From positions 2,480,001 to 2,544,000 of the forward strand of contig JAHLMK010000007.1 of the NCBI GenBank assembly GCA_019915135.1: 64,000 bases of DNA, given 5' to 3'. The stretch is from Strobilurus pachycystidiatus (Eukaryota > Basidiomycota > Agaricomycetes > Agaricales > Physalacriaceae). Under the pieces are notes generated by a model. The model searched no databases. It was not told the origin of the DNA and saw only the letters and a list, made by a program, of their open reading frames with translations. The position numbers and the translations under genes are program-made. Of the stretch, positions 22,664 through 36,043 are shown one piece after another (the stretch's first letter is position 1; every line of letters starts with the position of its first letter).

Positions 22664-25600
22664 TTACACACCGCCGGAAATTTCGACCGCCTCGATCAGT
22701 TTTCGTCCGGCACCAGACATTGATCTTAGCTCGTCTATCTCCCGGATACATACAGCGTAGCCATCGGCAGAGGATTCGGCTTTGAGCTGACAGAGAGTCG
22801 AAAATGCCATACAGAAAGCGAACCTATCCTTGGCGTCGCGTTTTACCGCTCCCAGTGGCGCATCCGTACCGTCCGGCGTCTTCCTGAAGTTACCGCAGTA
22901 GGCGCACGCCACCTTCAGCCGTCGCTCCTCCTCCATGGAAATGACCTCAAGGTTTGGGACACCACTCCAAAACTTGCTCACGGCCGCCCCCATGATATCC
23001 TTCTGTTTCCCTTTGCCTTTGCCTTTCGAAGGAGATGGCTGCTCACAAGAAGCTTTACGCGTGGCCTCACAATACTCTTTGTGGGCAGATGCCACATGAG
23101 CCCTGATAGCGAAGAGCTCCGTCTTCCTGATATCTGCAACAACCGAGGTGCTCGAGGAGCAACTCCTCTTGACAGCATCTAACCACGGTCGATGGAGATC
23201 GGGATCGACTTCCGTGTCCAAGAGCTTGGGGCGTGAAGCGTCATACGCGGCCCTGATCTCGACAGCTTTCTTCTGACCAAATTCCAGAAGACAGTCAAGT
23301 ACGAAGCGACCGCGGGGACACGCTTTGTGATGGCCGTCTGCTTTGAAACATCTTGGAGCTTTCCCGGGCCCTCCAAAATCCTTCTGGTGTTCCTGAAATC
23401 TTCCATCTTGCATCACGTAGCCCGTCTTGCTAGCATCCAAAAGTGTGTTGAACCTGCTCATAGGCATGAGAAAGACACACATGAGACGGGCAAGCAAAGA
23501 TGTACATGTATGCCAACATGATGGCCTGTTCGCTATCCAGTCCGTACCGCCAGACTGCGTTGTCGTGAAAGGTCGAGTAGAGGCCGACTCGACCATGCGT
23601 GAATCCAGCGAGCTGCGCTTCCATGAACTGCCATTGCCCGTCCATGGAGGATTTATCTTTGGTCCTCAGATCGAACTCCTTCACGGATTCGACACTGCGT
23701 TTGAAGTATGTGTCGATGAACGCATCCGGTTCCCTACAGAGCGGTTTACTCTTGAAGTCGGTCACAAGCTCGTCCAGCCATATCAAGAATGCCGTATCTT
23801 GAAGCGAGGCAAGTTAAGGATCCAACAAATCCATGGCACCATTCACACTCACCGCCATCGAAATCTAAAGGAGGATATGAGGATCGACACCATACTCGTC
23901 GTTGTATGCTTACCTCCACCACTGAGCAGTGTCATGAGACTTTCGTAGCCATCGACGTTGACAACAATCACATCCTTGTAGTTATGGAGCTCGGGTACGT
24001 CCACGACCTCGACCTGAAACTGTTGAGAAAGAACTAAGGCATGAAGAATCGCACACACAGACCTTCTGAATATCACTCGGTAATCGCATAGGATAGCTTC
24101 GAGAACGAAATTCAGACCTCTGGATGATTGAACCGCACGTAAGATACTCACCGTCCCATCTAGGATACAATCTATCAGTTGAGAGAAAGATGACAGTATG
24201 GGAGTACTACGTACGATGGCCGGCCCAGTGGGGACGTGGAAAACAGCCTTTGTAGCCGAGTCCACAATTGGCTCGGATGAGCAGAAAAACACTTGGCCTT
24301 TTTTGAGCTTCCGTCCATCTTGGGGCGTCGGATCTGTCGATATGAGGGCACAGTGAGTGACATGGCATTTAGAGAACGTACCGGGAACCACGAAGGCTTC
24401 GATTGATTTCCCGGGTGGCAATGGTATGTGATATCCCTCTAGCGCAGAGTCGATCACCGTCGAAATAAAGGTTGTCATCTTCGCGTGGAGAGCAGGAGAC
24501 TTTCCGGGCTCCATGCCAGCCTGGATCATTTCCAGGATGCCTTCACCAAGACCAATAGGTTCTAGAGACAATATGTGAGCGTGAGCAAGATACACGGATC
24601 AGTCATACGCCTACCTCCACTGAACGGCTTCCGTCCGGTATACGTGTGTACACCCGCAGCCTCCAGAGCTGCAGATGACTCGGTGTCGTTGTACGTGACC
24701 GAGACATTGAAATCGCGCCCCGTGAGCCCTAACACACGACCCAACCCTGCAGCATGGCGCTGCACCCTCGAACCCGCCACACCTCCAGCTTGAAGGACGG
24801 CGTTCCACAAAGCTGGAGCGGCCAGTCTGGCGCTCAAGTCACCCTTGACAAGAGGCAGAATGATTTGTTCGAGGCTTTCTTCCATCAGCTTTGTGAAAAC
24901 GTGGTCCGGTATCCCGTTATGGGAAAGGTTCATGATGCTCTGCGCAGAGAGACTGACACCTGAAGATGGATTGTTGCCGACGCTCACTACGTCGAGGATT
25001 CGGAGGGAGTATTCATAAGGCCAGGGGTGATTGATCTTGTGCTGCGATCTACGAATCCAGATCTTGGCTTCATCAGAAGTATCGTCAGGATGTACGATCC
25101 AGAGACCTTTGTCGCCTGCAAAGCGAGCTTGAATGGCAGACGGCCGTCGCAGCAAGCCCAAATGGTCGGTGATCAATTTGAACGCGGTTTGGTTCATGAA
25201 ACCACATCCATCGGTCATGAGCTTGTCGGAAGGGGCCTTCTTGATTTCGCCCTTGTAATCAGCCGCGACTAGGTTGAGAGGATTCATCAGCACCAGCGAG
25301 CACAGTATTGGGGATCACTAACCCTCGTCGTCGATGTAGGAAATGTTCTTGTTCTCAAAGAGGATAGCAGGAAACGACGTAGACAGCCCAAGGACATTTC
25401 TTGTGACATATTTTGCCAGCGGCTAGAGAGAAGAAATTCAGACGCGTGTCTTTATAGTGTACAAGCAGAACAGAACAAACCTGAGAGTCATTCAACAACG
25501 GCGGATTGTGCCACTCCAGGATAGATGCGTAGGTCTTGCGCAATTCGTCGCCGCACCAGTCCTGAGCCTCTCGTTCGTAGTTCTCCTCGCATTCTACCAG

Positions 25601-27789
25601 ATAGACAGAGCCTTCCTTCGGCACCCACGGCACGAAGACACGACCGCAAATAACAAACTTCTGGCACAGGAACTCCTGGATACCCTGTTTATCGTTACGC
25701 GACAGTCTGTCCGAGACTCGGAGCTGGAAGAAGCGACGCGAGCCCAAGTAACGGGTGAAGCGGGTTGACCTGGTCTGGGCAAGAGGCTGGAGAACGACCT
25801 TGTAGCCATTGCCCTTGGGCTCACGTTCGACAACGTGACCAATCTGCTGAACTTTGCCGCCGTACCACTTTTCCTCGCCATGGAAAGTACCCATGAGCCC
25901 CAGGCCGCGGTTTCGGTTCTCCAAAATGGCCTCTTGTTCGAGCCGCAGCTGTTTCCTGGAGGATAGTTCAGTACGTGAGTTATGTAACGCTAGACGGATC
26001 CTACGCAATCTTCAGCCCCCCCGAGGAGACCCTGAATGGAACTCCCCGCATAACGGACTCGACTTTCAAGAGACTGTCCTCTTCGGTCCCAGTCAGCTCA
26101 GACAACTTCCCCTCAACCGTGGACCAATCCCACAAGCCAGCAGAGACACCGCGGGCCAGTTCAAACTGAACACCCCAGCAGATACAACGAGCGTCGAAGA
26201 GGGTCTGGATGTGGGTATTATGAGCAATCTCCTCTATAGGCAGGTCGAAGCTGTCCTTGAAGAGTCGTGTGATGAAAGACACTTCGGAAGTTGCCAATGA
26301 GGACGCGGAAGATGCCAAAGACGTTGGTGCAGAGTCGAACGTCGTTTCGGAAGAGCCGGTACCAGTACTAGTACTTGTGGACTCGACAAACATGTCGCTG
26401 TCCGAATCTGAAGATTGATTCGTTAGGGCGGCTTTCGCGAGCCGCGCCAGAGAAGGGACATCGGTCATCTCGACATCATCGTGAACGTCGACCGCCTGTC
26501 GATCAACAACAGATTTCGGTTGGGAAGAGGAAGCAGGACTAAAGTTGGGCTGCGCAAGGGCCCGCTGAGGAAAGCGCTTCTTCTGGCGCCCAGCTGTTGA
26601 AACGGACGAAACGATTGGCGATTTTTGATGATTGCGCAGGGTGACTGGCGATGTCTCGTCCATTACGATCTTCCTGACCTTGGACGGGGACCCAGATGGT
26701 GTCGGAGATGCCGGCCTCGAGATAGAGTCCCGCTTCTTGGTCGGCACGGCAGTTGCCTTTGACGCGACGTGAAGGGGACGTGACGTGCTACCCGGCTGCT
26801 GTCTGATGGTGGAAGGGGTACGGGAGGATGAGGGAACGCGAGATGGTGAAGGCGGGGCGGCGATTTCTTCATCCTCGCTGTCCGATTGCAGCACTGGGTC
26901 TTTGAGTGAGCTGATACTCTTTCTTTCACTCGAGGTACAGCTTACCGATTTCGATCTGACCTTGAGCTCCAGAGCTTTTCTCCGGCTGCTTGTGCGGAGA
27001 GTTGAGGTTGAGACGACGGAGCTGGTGCTTGATTGGCGTCAAACCGGTGGATATCGAAGCAGTGCTAGCGGTGGATCGCGTAGGGCCAGCCTCGTCTATC
27101 AATATGAAGTAAGAATCAGATACAGAATGGTGAGAGGCGCGTACTCGTTGCTTGGGGAGTGATGGGAGGAGCCTTGGAGGGCGAGCCCGTGTCTGAGACT
27201 CTTGTCGCCGTAGAGCCACCTGCTCATTGATGTGAGGGCGCCTGAATAAAGAGATCGGGCGATATGTTATCACCTTTCTGAGGCTGATGGTGCTCGAGCT
27301 CCTCGTCCGAGTCACAAGTGAAGGGATTGTCGCTGGAGTTGCCCTACCGCGGAACCAAATCAGATATTGGGAGGCAGCACGCCCCAGTGTGGCGTTGCAT
27401 ACCTTGAAGAGAGGTGCCATTTGCTTCCAAGAATTGCCAAAAGAGATATATACAGATGGAGGAAGGTACGAGGAGAGCGCGCCCTCCGGTCGCGTCCAAA
27501 GGTGAGTGGTACACGGAGTGGTATCTGGAGAAAGCGAACGCTTCTCCGATTTGGCAATTACTCGGCCCACTCGGCCCGAGATCCGGAAGATGGACGCTAG
27601 CGCTCTTGTTCTTGTTCTTGGGTTCTTGTCTTGCCGTATAGCTTGAGGTGAACTTGGTGTCCGCTTGACAGGTTTCATTTTATTATGAGTGGCCAGATCA
27701 CTTCCCGCTGACCCTAGCCGTCGCGCTGTCGCTCTTTCTGGTCTGTTTGACACTCCAACAGACTGAGAAAGTGAATCCTGCTCCCTCAT
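22664..27789 (-). CDS. Cellular RNA-dependent RNA polymerase (QDE-1-like), RNA silencing
   Basis: Fifteen exons give 1453 aa, all in phase: 27789-27403, 27343-27274, 27219-27145, 27095-26946, 26899-26005, 25955-25481, 25422-25323, 25268-24615, 24561-24382, 24333-24215, 24119-24063, 24019-23914, 23864-23853, 23797-23506, 23453-22664. The enzyme makes double-stranded RNA from single-stranded templates for Dicer (quelling or sex-induced silencing). Motifs: ADYKGEIKKAPSDKLMTDGCGFMN (shown to the family as DYKG/MTDGCG), and the metal-binding catalytic DFDGD at 1090-1094 after LLSGG. Residues about 130-430 are a disordered Ser/Pro/Asp-rich extension. The catalytic motif is split over three exons by a 12-nt micro-exon (23864-23853). 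A second in-frame ATG at 27678 is an alternative start. The gene converges on GH28 with a 73-bp gap. Confidence 0.95.
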
Positions 27790-30267
27790 ACCGTCAATGC
27801 CAGTCGGAGAAGCCCCATCTCGGGGGTATACTAGGAAGCTTGTGGTTATCCGGTGTATCGTATTCTTCTTCTTTGCGATGAGCTCTTGACAAACTTGCTG
27901 TCACGGAGTAGGGATGAACTTGCGTGGTACCGACCGTGACGTAGCAGCTACATATGTCAAATTGTGAAAGGGAGAAAAGACATACAGAGTCGGCGACGTC
28001 TTGTGGTCTTTGTGTAAGGACATGCTTGAGCTTGACAGCCTACAACAACTTGAATGGGGCTTGAACCGCTTCGCATCGATGAGTGCCAATGTCTTGGATC
28101 CCGTTCGGATCCTTGTGAGTCGTGATAAAGAATGATAGGCTCGTCCTCTTGTCTGCCAGGGCCCCAGCAGAAATCCTCAGATAGCAAGAAGCATATTGGA
28201 TGCAGCCTGAGCCTTGAGGAACCAGTCTGTGTTCGCCAGTAGGCGAGGTCCTTCTGAGCACGCTCCCGCACACGTCAAGATATCATCTGTGTGGAGTGAT
28301 GCCCGTCTTCTCGCTGGCAGAGGAGTTTGATTGTGAGGATCCTTGTTAAAATTGGTGGTTTTGGTCAGGTTTTGGTTGAACATGATTCGACACACCGTCA
28401 CGTTTACATATGTCTGTTGGCAATCAGATGGATCGCAATGATCGCATGACATTGATTGATCTTCCGAGTCCGAGTCCAGCGGTACCGGCAGGTGTTGGTG
28501 GTCCTATCATGGGAGAAGTTCAAGATGCGAGGAGGCTATGAGTGGAGCTGCCACGTCGACTAGCCTTTTGAAGATTAGAAGAACATAGGTCGTATAAGTA
28601 CGTATCACCCTTCGCGGCTCCAGTTCAATTGGGAAACAACCTCACTGCACGTGAGTGCATGTACGTGCTATGTAGCCAAAGCCAGAACTGAGAAGAGAGT
28701 GCAATATGGCACCGTTCTTGCTCTGGCGCCCTGTAAACGCGTGAACGAAAGAGCGCACCTGGAGCGCACCAGGCGAGAATCCTGATGGTTTCGATCGGTG
28801 CACGTGCATGGGAAACTATGCAAGAGATTCAGAATGATACTAAGCCTCAACTTCATGTATGCAAGTCCGAGTTGAAGTCGCAGCCCTCTGTTGCTAACAC
28901 TGTTACAGATCCGGATCATTCACTTCTGCACTGCCAGTGTGAGAGCTCATGTCTGCAATCATGCGCCACCTAACGCCCCATCTCCATCTTGAACTTTTCC
29001 GAGGTTGTTCCCTTGATGTCGCTAAAGGATACACATATGGCTACCTATTCAGGTGATTTCGGAGCGCTCAGCGCAGAGAGTGTATCATCCTTGTACACAG
29101 TTGTAGGCCGGTGGGAACACAGACCGCCACCGCCGCATGGACGTTGTTACATGGCAGTGTATTCCTCAGGCTGGCCGGAGTATTGGGGATTCATCATTCA
29201 CGGTTGACGCCAGCGCTATGGCTCCACGGTGACCGAGTCTAGATAAACTTGACGAACGAGGAGCTCGATGCGGGCTAATCTGAGATAGTGAATGTATTCG
29301 CGCTGTCCAGTTGTAGTACCCCACTATATATTCGCACCCATGCCGTGTGATTCCACCATGATGGCCACACTTACAATTGGACTTGGTTCCCTCATCATTC
29401 AATACACCAGGACGTCTGAACAATATTAATGCGCGTTAGACTTCCGTCTACTAGTGAGTCCTCGCGTGATACCTGAAGATAGATCTGTGATAGATTCACG
29501 CCTTGTGGCGCCATGATGGGGGCGAATCTCGTGTCTTCGAATCTAAGAATGAATTTAAGCAGTGAACAGGCTCACGGAAGATTAGACACTATTAGAGTCT
29601 CCGTAGGTCAGTCGGGGGTTCACTTCATTGTTGACGAGAAAATGTATTGCTACGGCGTGAGTCGGCTTGTATCGGCGTCGGCTCACAAACAGCATTCTTT
29701 CGATGGCTTGATCGGCTTTGGTCCGGCTTGTCTTCGAAGCCGACGCGCCGATGACTTGGAGGCATTCCCTGGAAAGCATGTTGCATAAGTTTAAGAATTA
29801 GACCTGGCAGGTGCCTGGCATCCGATTCCGAGAACGAGGGAAGCAGACTAATTCAGTAAAAGGCTCACTTCTCTCCCAAGTCAATGACTTTATAGCCTCC
29901 AGCCGATGCCCATCCGCTAGAAGCCGATTATTACAGCGGCCTTGGCTAATCTGTGCGTAGACGGCGCGCCTCAATGGCACCTCGAGGTCGTAGGGCTATG
30001 TACTGTATCAGAGCCCAGGTTCCCCGGCCGGAGTAGAGGTCTGAATTATCATTGAATGAACGCGGTAGTACTAATCTTATCCATCAGAGCACATGCCGCA
30101 GAATCCAAAAATAGAGCCGCCTTCTGCTTCGCCTCCAATGCCAACGCGGGAAGATGAAGTGCCTTGCATTATCTTTCCATGTGGCTATTTATTTGACGGC
30201 ATTCTACCTATAAGGATGCTCAAAATTCGCGGAAAATCTCTGACTTCTTGTCCCGTCTTTGCCTGCC
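27790..30267. promoter_or_regulatory. 2.5-kb divergent gap with OPT core promoter
   Basis: No gene is supported; open frames are short and mutually overlapping. TATAAGG at 30209-30215 lies 53 bp before the OPT ATG. A short imperfect inverted repeat occurs at 29671-29683 and 29738-29752. Confidence 0.45.
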
Positions 30268-33200
30268 ATGACCACGGTACCGACACTGGAGAAGGACTCT
30301 CCCTTCGACGAGAAGAAGTCTGACGACAACATCAAAGTCACATCGTACGAAGACGAGAAGGAGCGCGGTCCTCTGGGAGTCAACGATCTCGATGTCGACG
30401 AGATTGGCGACGTCTTCGAAAGCCCCCGTCTCATCGACTTGGGTGCTGACGGTAAAGAGCGTCCTATCGGTATGCCCCACTGTCGCTTGGGATAAGTATC
30501 AGCTGCTGACCGTTCATACCTCAGAGACTGATGAGGATTACGCTACGCGTCTCCTCTCGCTCGAAGATGATCCCACTCTGCGTGTGTTCACGTTCAGGAT
30601 GGCCTTCCTCTCCGTAGGCCTGTCTTGCTTCGGTGCCGTCCTCGGCCAGATCTTCGTGTGTTCCTGCATAGTCTCTTTCACTTTTAGAGTTGACATCTGT
30701 GCAGTACTTCCGTCCCCAGACAATTTCTGTCAGTGGTCTATTCCTTCAGATCATCTCGTACATCATCGGCAAGGTATGACCTCTGTGCATTCTCCTGCCT
30801 CATCCTAAGGGTTGCACAATAGGTCATGGAGGAAGTCATTCCAGGTCCTGGTTCTTCGCTATTCGGACGTTTTACCATTCCCGATAACAAGTTCTGGCGC
30901 TTCATGAACCACGGAAATTTTAGTACGTAGACACAGACATCTCTCTTTTTGCGTTTTGTGTCTGACTACATGGACAGACATCAAGGAGCACGTTGCCATT
31001 ACCATCATGGCGTCCACTGCGTCCTCGAGTGCTCTTGCTATCAGCATCTTCGCGGCTCAAGATCTGTACTACAACGTCAGGCCAGATGCTGCCGTCGGAA
31101 TCTTCACCCTCATCGGTTCCCAACTCATCGGATACGGAATGGCTGGCATCATGCGCTCTATTCTCGTCTACCCCACGTTCGCTGTCTATCCTCAACTCGT
31201 GCCCACCGTCCAGCTATTCGATACACTCCACAGGGGTCACACGCACATCATGCAGAAGAAGCGCCTGAGATTCTTTTGGATCATTTTTGTGGGTATCTTT
31301 GTCTGGGAGTGGTTCCCCGAATACATTGCCCCGTAAGCGTTCCGATTTATATCCGCAGTGGCATGCTATAACCTCGACATCAACAGGACCTTGACCGGTA
31401 TCTCGATTGTCTGCCTTGCTCGTCGGGACAGTGCCTGGGTCTCACGTATCTTCGGTGGGGCTAATGGTAAGTCTGTCTCCCATCTGTCACGACTGGAACT
31501 ACATCAGTTCGATAGGCAACGAGGGCCTGGGAGCCTTCTCATTCTGCCTGGATTGGGCTTACGTTGGCGCCGGCGGTGGGGATATAGGATCCATGTTCAC
31601 ACCTCTGTCTACCCAGCTGTCACTCTATGCTGGTTGCGCTATTTGCATGTGAGATTGAGTGATCGTTTCGACCACCAGTGACCACAGTACTGACTCAGTC
31701 ACTAGGATTGCCTTCTGCGCGTGCTATGCCACCAACGTTTGGCACGCTCAAAACTTCCCCTTCTTGACGCAACTCCTGTACCTGGAGAACGGTACCGAAT
31801 ACGACCAGCTCTCCATCCTCAACGCTGACTTTACACTCAATGAGGAGAAGTTGGCCGCAGTTGGCTTGCCTTGGTACGCTGCCTCGCAGATGCTGTACAA
31901 GATCAGTCGTACCATGTACATTGGTGCCGCCCTTACCCACTTTTTGCTCTGGCACTCGAAGAGACTCTGGCAGATTCTTAGTGACAAAGAGGTGCTTTCT
32001 ATCAATCCTTGCAAAAAGCCACAAAAAGCCGATATTGACTTCCTCAGGGATGCACTGACCCTCACTATCGCAAAATGAAGGTCTACAAGGAGTTGAACAA
32101 CTGGTGGTACCTCGTCATCTTCGTTTTGTGTATCGCAATGTCTTTCGGAACGACCTACGGTGCCCACTCTGGCTTACCTTGGTGGGCCTTGATCGTTGCC
32201 TTGATCTTCGCGTGGATATTCGTTCCCGTAATTGGCTCGGTATGTAGTCGTTGATCGCATTCAAAAGGAACGTCAGTCTTACGAAACTTTCAGCTCTACT
32301 GCACTGTCGGTTATGCGCCATCGATCGAGAACATGATCCAGATGCTCGGCGGTGCCCTTGTGCCCGGAAAACCCGTCGCCAACATGTACTTTACTTGGTT
32401 CGTCAATGAAGCCTTGATACAGAACGATGCTGAACATGCCTTTAGCTACGGTTACAACCCAGTGGTCCAGGCTCTGGCTCTTCTCAAAGATCTGAAGCTT
32501 GTAAGCTCCACGTTCTTCTGTTTCATCCTCCAATTCTCCTGACGCAAATATCACTCCGTAGGGCCAATACACCAAACTCCCCCCTCGCTGGACATTTGGT
32601 GTCCAAACGGTTGGCACGATCATTGGCGGAATGCTCAACTTTGCCATCATGAAGTCTGTTTTGGCGAACAATCGTGATGTCCTACGGACAGTACAAGGTA
32701 CCAACGTTTGGTCGGGCCAACAGGTGCAGAGTTACAACAGTGCTGCTATTGCCTGGGGTGCCCTCGGAAAGCCTCTCTATGCCACTGGAGGCCGCTACGG
32801 CGTAAGTCCAAGGCAGTCGTGTTCTTCGCTCAAGTGCTCACCGGCTTAGTTTGTTCCGTACATGTTGATTGCTGGTCTCGGATTCCCCATTCCGTTCTGG
32901 TTGCTTCACAGGAAGTATCCCAGGTTTGGTTTCAACAACGTCTTCACGCCCATCCTTGTCGCCGAGCTTGGATTCTTGAGTGTTGGCATCAACTCCAGCG
33001 TGTTCACCTCCTTCTGTCTTGCCATCTTCTCTCAGTACTACTTGAGGAAGTACCACGCCACTTGGTTCCGCAAATACAAGTGCGTCCGTTCATGTAACAG
33101 GGTCAACATTTCCTGACGCGACCCTCAGCTTCCTCCTCTCCGCTGCTTTAGATGGTGGAACCTCGGTCATGATATTCGTGTTTACCTTTGCTGTTGCTGG

Positions 33201-33337
33201 AGCAGGCGGCAGGACAGTCGCCTTCCCTAACTGGGGACTGGTACGTCTCATATAACCTCCTCCTGGTGTATTTTGGCCTGACTTTCTCACAGAACCCGAC
33301 TGGAAATCTCGACTACTGCAAAGCACTCAATAATTAG
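30268..33337 (+). CDS. Oligopeptide transporter, OPT family
   Basis: Fourteen exons give 793 aa: 30268-30469, 30525-30655, 30705-30773, 30823-30922, 30978-31332, 31387-31466, 31516-31648, 31706-31991, 32048-32239, 32294-32500, 32562-32801, 32850-33079, 33129-33240, 33293-33337. After an acidic cytoplasmic N-terminus come the family landmarks: DDPTLRVFTFRMAFLSVGLS, QIFYFRPQTISVSG, NIKEHVAITIMAS, the middle FCACYATNVWHAQNFPF, the loop GYAPSIENMIQMLGG and the end TVAFPNWGLNPTGN. It should be a plasma-membrane proton symporter for tetra- and pentapeptides, with some members carrying glutathione or metal chelates. The number of hydrophobic segments fits the usual 12-16 helices. ATG 30268 is chosen because the acidic N-tail (MTTVPTLEKDSPF) begins there, just after a TATA box. 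Confidence 0.95.
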
Positions 33338-34218
33338 CCATATTGGGTGGTATCGGTCTCTATCTGGGTCCATCAATGTATCCAAATAGCATCCTAAGTA
33401 CTAGTAGCAGTCTCCAGATGACGATCACGTTTCAACGCCCGGTCATTCCTGCCACAAAGTCGTCGTCAGCAGTAGCTAAGTCACTCGGAAATCCCGCCAG
33501 ACCGTCCTGTGTGTATGCATATTGTAGCAACGACTGCGAACTGCAAAACTTAGACCGGATCCTCAGAGTGGTACGTTCCTAATCTGGAAGATAACGCCTG
33601 CTCGGTTTTAGAGTCGAGAGAAGGTTAGGTTTGGGTCGGAATGAATTTCGTCGATGTTTCGTAACGCGTCTAATTACACACGTGATCTCCTTGTCCTCTA
33701 ATCGGTACTCCCAACACGTACTGTACCGATTCTCGTCCTACACGCTTGATTCAACATTCCTGAATTCAAAATTTTTGCCCACCCACCCACTCCGGTATCC
33801 CGAAATTGACCTTATATGGTCATTTTCAGATCCTGAGAAATACTCCGGTCTCATCTGTTTGCGGAGACACACGATAATTTTACTTTCAATCCGGCATCGA
33901 CTTTTCAAATCAAGTCGATGCACAGTAATAAACAAAACACTGGGGTTGTCTAAAGAATTATCGCTTGTCTCACACCCAGGAAAACTCTGTTTTCTTCCTT
34001 CCCCATCACTCGCAGACAGTTGTAACTTGAGTACGTTCCTCTTCAGTTCACCAGTTCACTACATGGACACTGAACGTGTAATTAGACTAGGCACGAAAGT
34101 ACGCCATGATGGCAAGCGCGAATAGCTTTGATCGGGAAATAGGAAATATATACTAGTAGCAAGAGAGCGCGTCTTTAGACTGTGTAGATGTAGGATAGTC
34201 ATCGACTTCATGATGTCG
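33338..34218. other. Convergent intergenic region, no gene seen
   Basis: A/T-rich sequence between the ends of OPT and the MFS gene. No supported coding frame, RNA gene or mobile element. Confidence 0.4.
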
Positions 34219-36043
34219 CTATGCCTTTCGTTCACTTATCTCGAAGTGACCGGTATGCGCCTTCTCCCTCTCCGAAACAATGTGATGCCCACGAGCCTTT
34301 CGCTCACCCTCCAGCGTCAACGCAAACTTGGACCTCGCCCGGATTGCCGGTCCGTTCCAATAGAAAACGTACACAGGTATCACAACCAATATTCCAACGA
34401 TAGCTAGAATCGTCGTTGGCCATTCCAACGCGTATCGATTCCCAATGTTCTCGTAAACTGATCACCGTGCAGGTTAGAGTACTGCGGGTAAGTGAAAATG
34501 AGAAATGGGCGTACATGGCGTGGAATACATAGCAGCAACACCGGCCAAGAGGTCACGAGCAAATGCATTTCCTCCTGTGGCCGATGCAGAGTATGGACCG
34601 TAGGCTGCGATCATGTAATCAACGGTGGCCATATAGATGGCAAACTGAGCAGGCATGGTGTCAATGAAGGAGTGGCTGATCTCGGTCGAGGACATACATT
34701 CGCAATGGCGATGAGACTCGAGAATATCATGGGAGCAATCCAGTGTGTTCGTGGGGGACCCAAGCTCGTCCACGCGAATCCGATGAGGCCAATGGGTTCC
34801 AGAGGGGCGGCTAGTGCTAAGTTAGATACGGCTGTAAATGGTAAAGTTATCATTACACGTACTCCAAAGAAGCCAGTAGAGACGAGCCTCGGGTCTAAGA
34901 GCTTCAGTTCCTCCGCCTTGCCTCATAATTTTGCGTTGTTTGTGGATGAACGGAAAGAAAGAGAGGTACGCGATGATGTATCCAACTAACAATCTGTAGA
35001 CATTGTTGAGCAGACGAAAGAAAGCAAACAGAAGTTACCCACGGGAGAAATGCCAAACCAATCTCGATGGTGGAGAAGTTCCATTGCTGGAACACAAGCG
35101 AGTATGATTCCAGGAAAGTGAAGATGAGTGAGTCGCTGAAGCCACTAAGGAGGGATAGGCAGAGTACAATGGGCTCCTTGAAAAACATCTCGAAAGGACG
35201 GGACCAGATGGCCAGGATTTCCTTCATGGTTAGGCGATGAGGTTCCAACTCGTCTGGGCCATAGATATTCGTTTCTCCTTCCTTGCGCCTTCTCCTCGCC
35301 TCACGAGTCATCAGCACGGACGCTCGGGTCTCAGGGACAAGGAAAAAGTGGGCGATTTGAACGGTGCCGCCGAAGATGAGCTGCAACCAAAAGACCCAGC
35401 GCCAATGAAGATTTGCCTGGACAAAGCCGCCGACAACAGGGCCGACAACGGAGCCACCGACAGAAGAAAGAACGATGAAGTTCACAGCGTACTGTTGCTC
35501 GTCAGCCTCCCACATATCGGCGACCATTCCGAGGGTCACTGATCCGCCAGCAGAACAAAGTCCGCCAAAGAAGCGAGCGACGACGATGGTACCGTAGTTC
35601 CGTGCGAAGGCGCAAGGAAGCTGCCAAATATTGACAAGAAACAGACTGAGCTGGAGCACAGGCCAACGTCCCAACTCTTCACTCCATGGTGCCCATAGCT
35701 CGCTGCCGAACGCGTAGGCGATGAGGAAGATCATCTGCCCGACTCGAGCAGCCTGCAAACTAATCGAGAACTCCTCTGAGAGCGCACCGATGGCATTGCC
35801 GTATATGCTAGTGTTCAAGTTCATGGAGACCTGTACGATGAAGATGACACTTAGGATCATCCATTTCCGCCATGTTGGGAAGGTGAAGCCGAGTTTGTCG
35901 TAGCACTCTTCCTCTGACAAGGCGATTCTGCCGTCAGGCCTAGTCGATTTACGCGTTATCTGTCTGGCGTTGGTGGGCCTAGGCGGTTGTTCTTCTGCTA
36001 TGGTGCTCGTTTCGGTGGAGGTTTCCGAGATCGCGTTGTCCAT
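34219..36043 (-). CDS. MFS transporter, DHA1-like (drug:H+ antiporter type)
   Basis: Five exons give 539 aa: 36043-35043, 34993-34863, 34816-34698, 34644-34515, 34457-34219. The protein has 12 predicted helices and a loop-2/3 signature of the fungal DHA1/polyamine type (FGSELWAPWSEELGRWPVLQ), helix 4-5 elements (ARFFGGLCSAGGSVTLGMVAD), and the QANLHWRWVFWLQLIFGG segment common in this group. The central loop holds LVPETRASVLMTREA. Relatives export drugs, polyamines or small metabolites by proton antiport. The ATG at 36043 is the first true ATG of the frame. The basic C-tail (RKARGHHIVSEREKAH) is cytoplasmic. Substrate cannot be told from sequence. Confidence 0.93.

Noticed and set aside
26941..27789. 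Continuous 287-codon minus-strand frame read as one exon
   Set aside because: It reads through introns of the RdRP gene; splicing at GT-AG sites gives a single consistent frame into the core domain.
29671..29752. Imperfect inverted repeat (13-15 nt arms) that could be a small hairpin
   Set aside because: Arms are short with a 2-nt gap and sit among repeated CGGCTT words; no support for an RNA gene.
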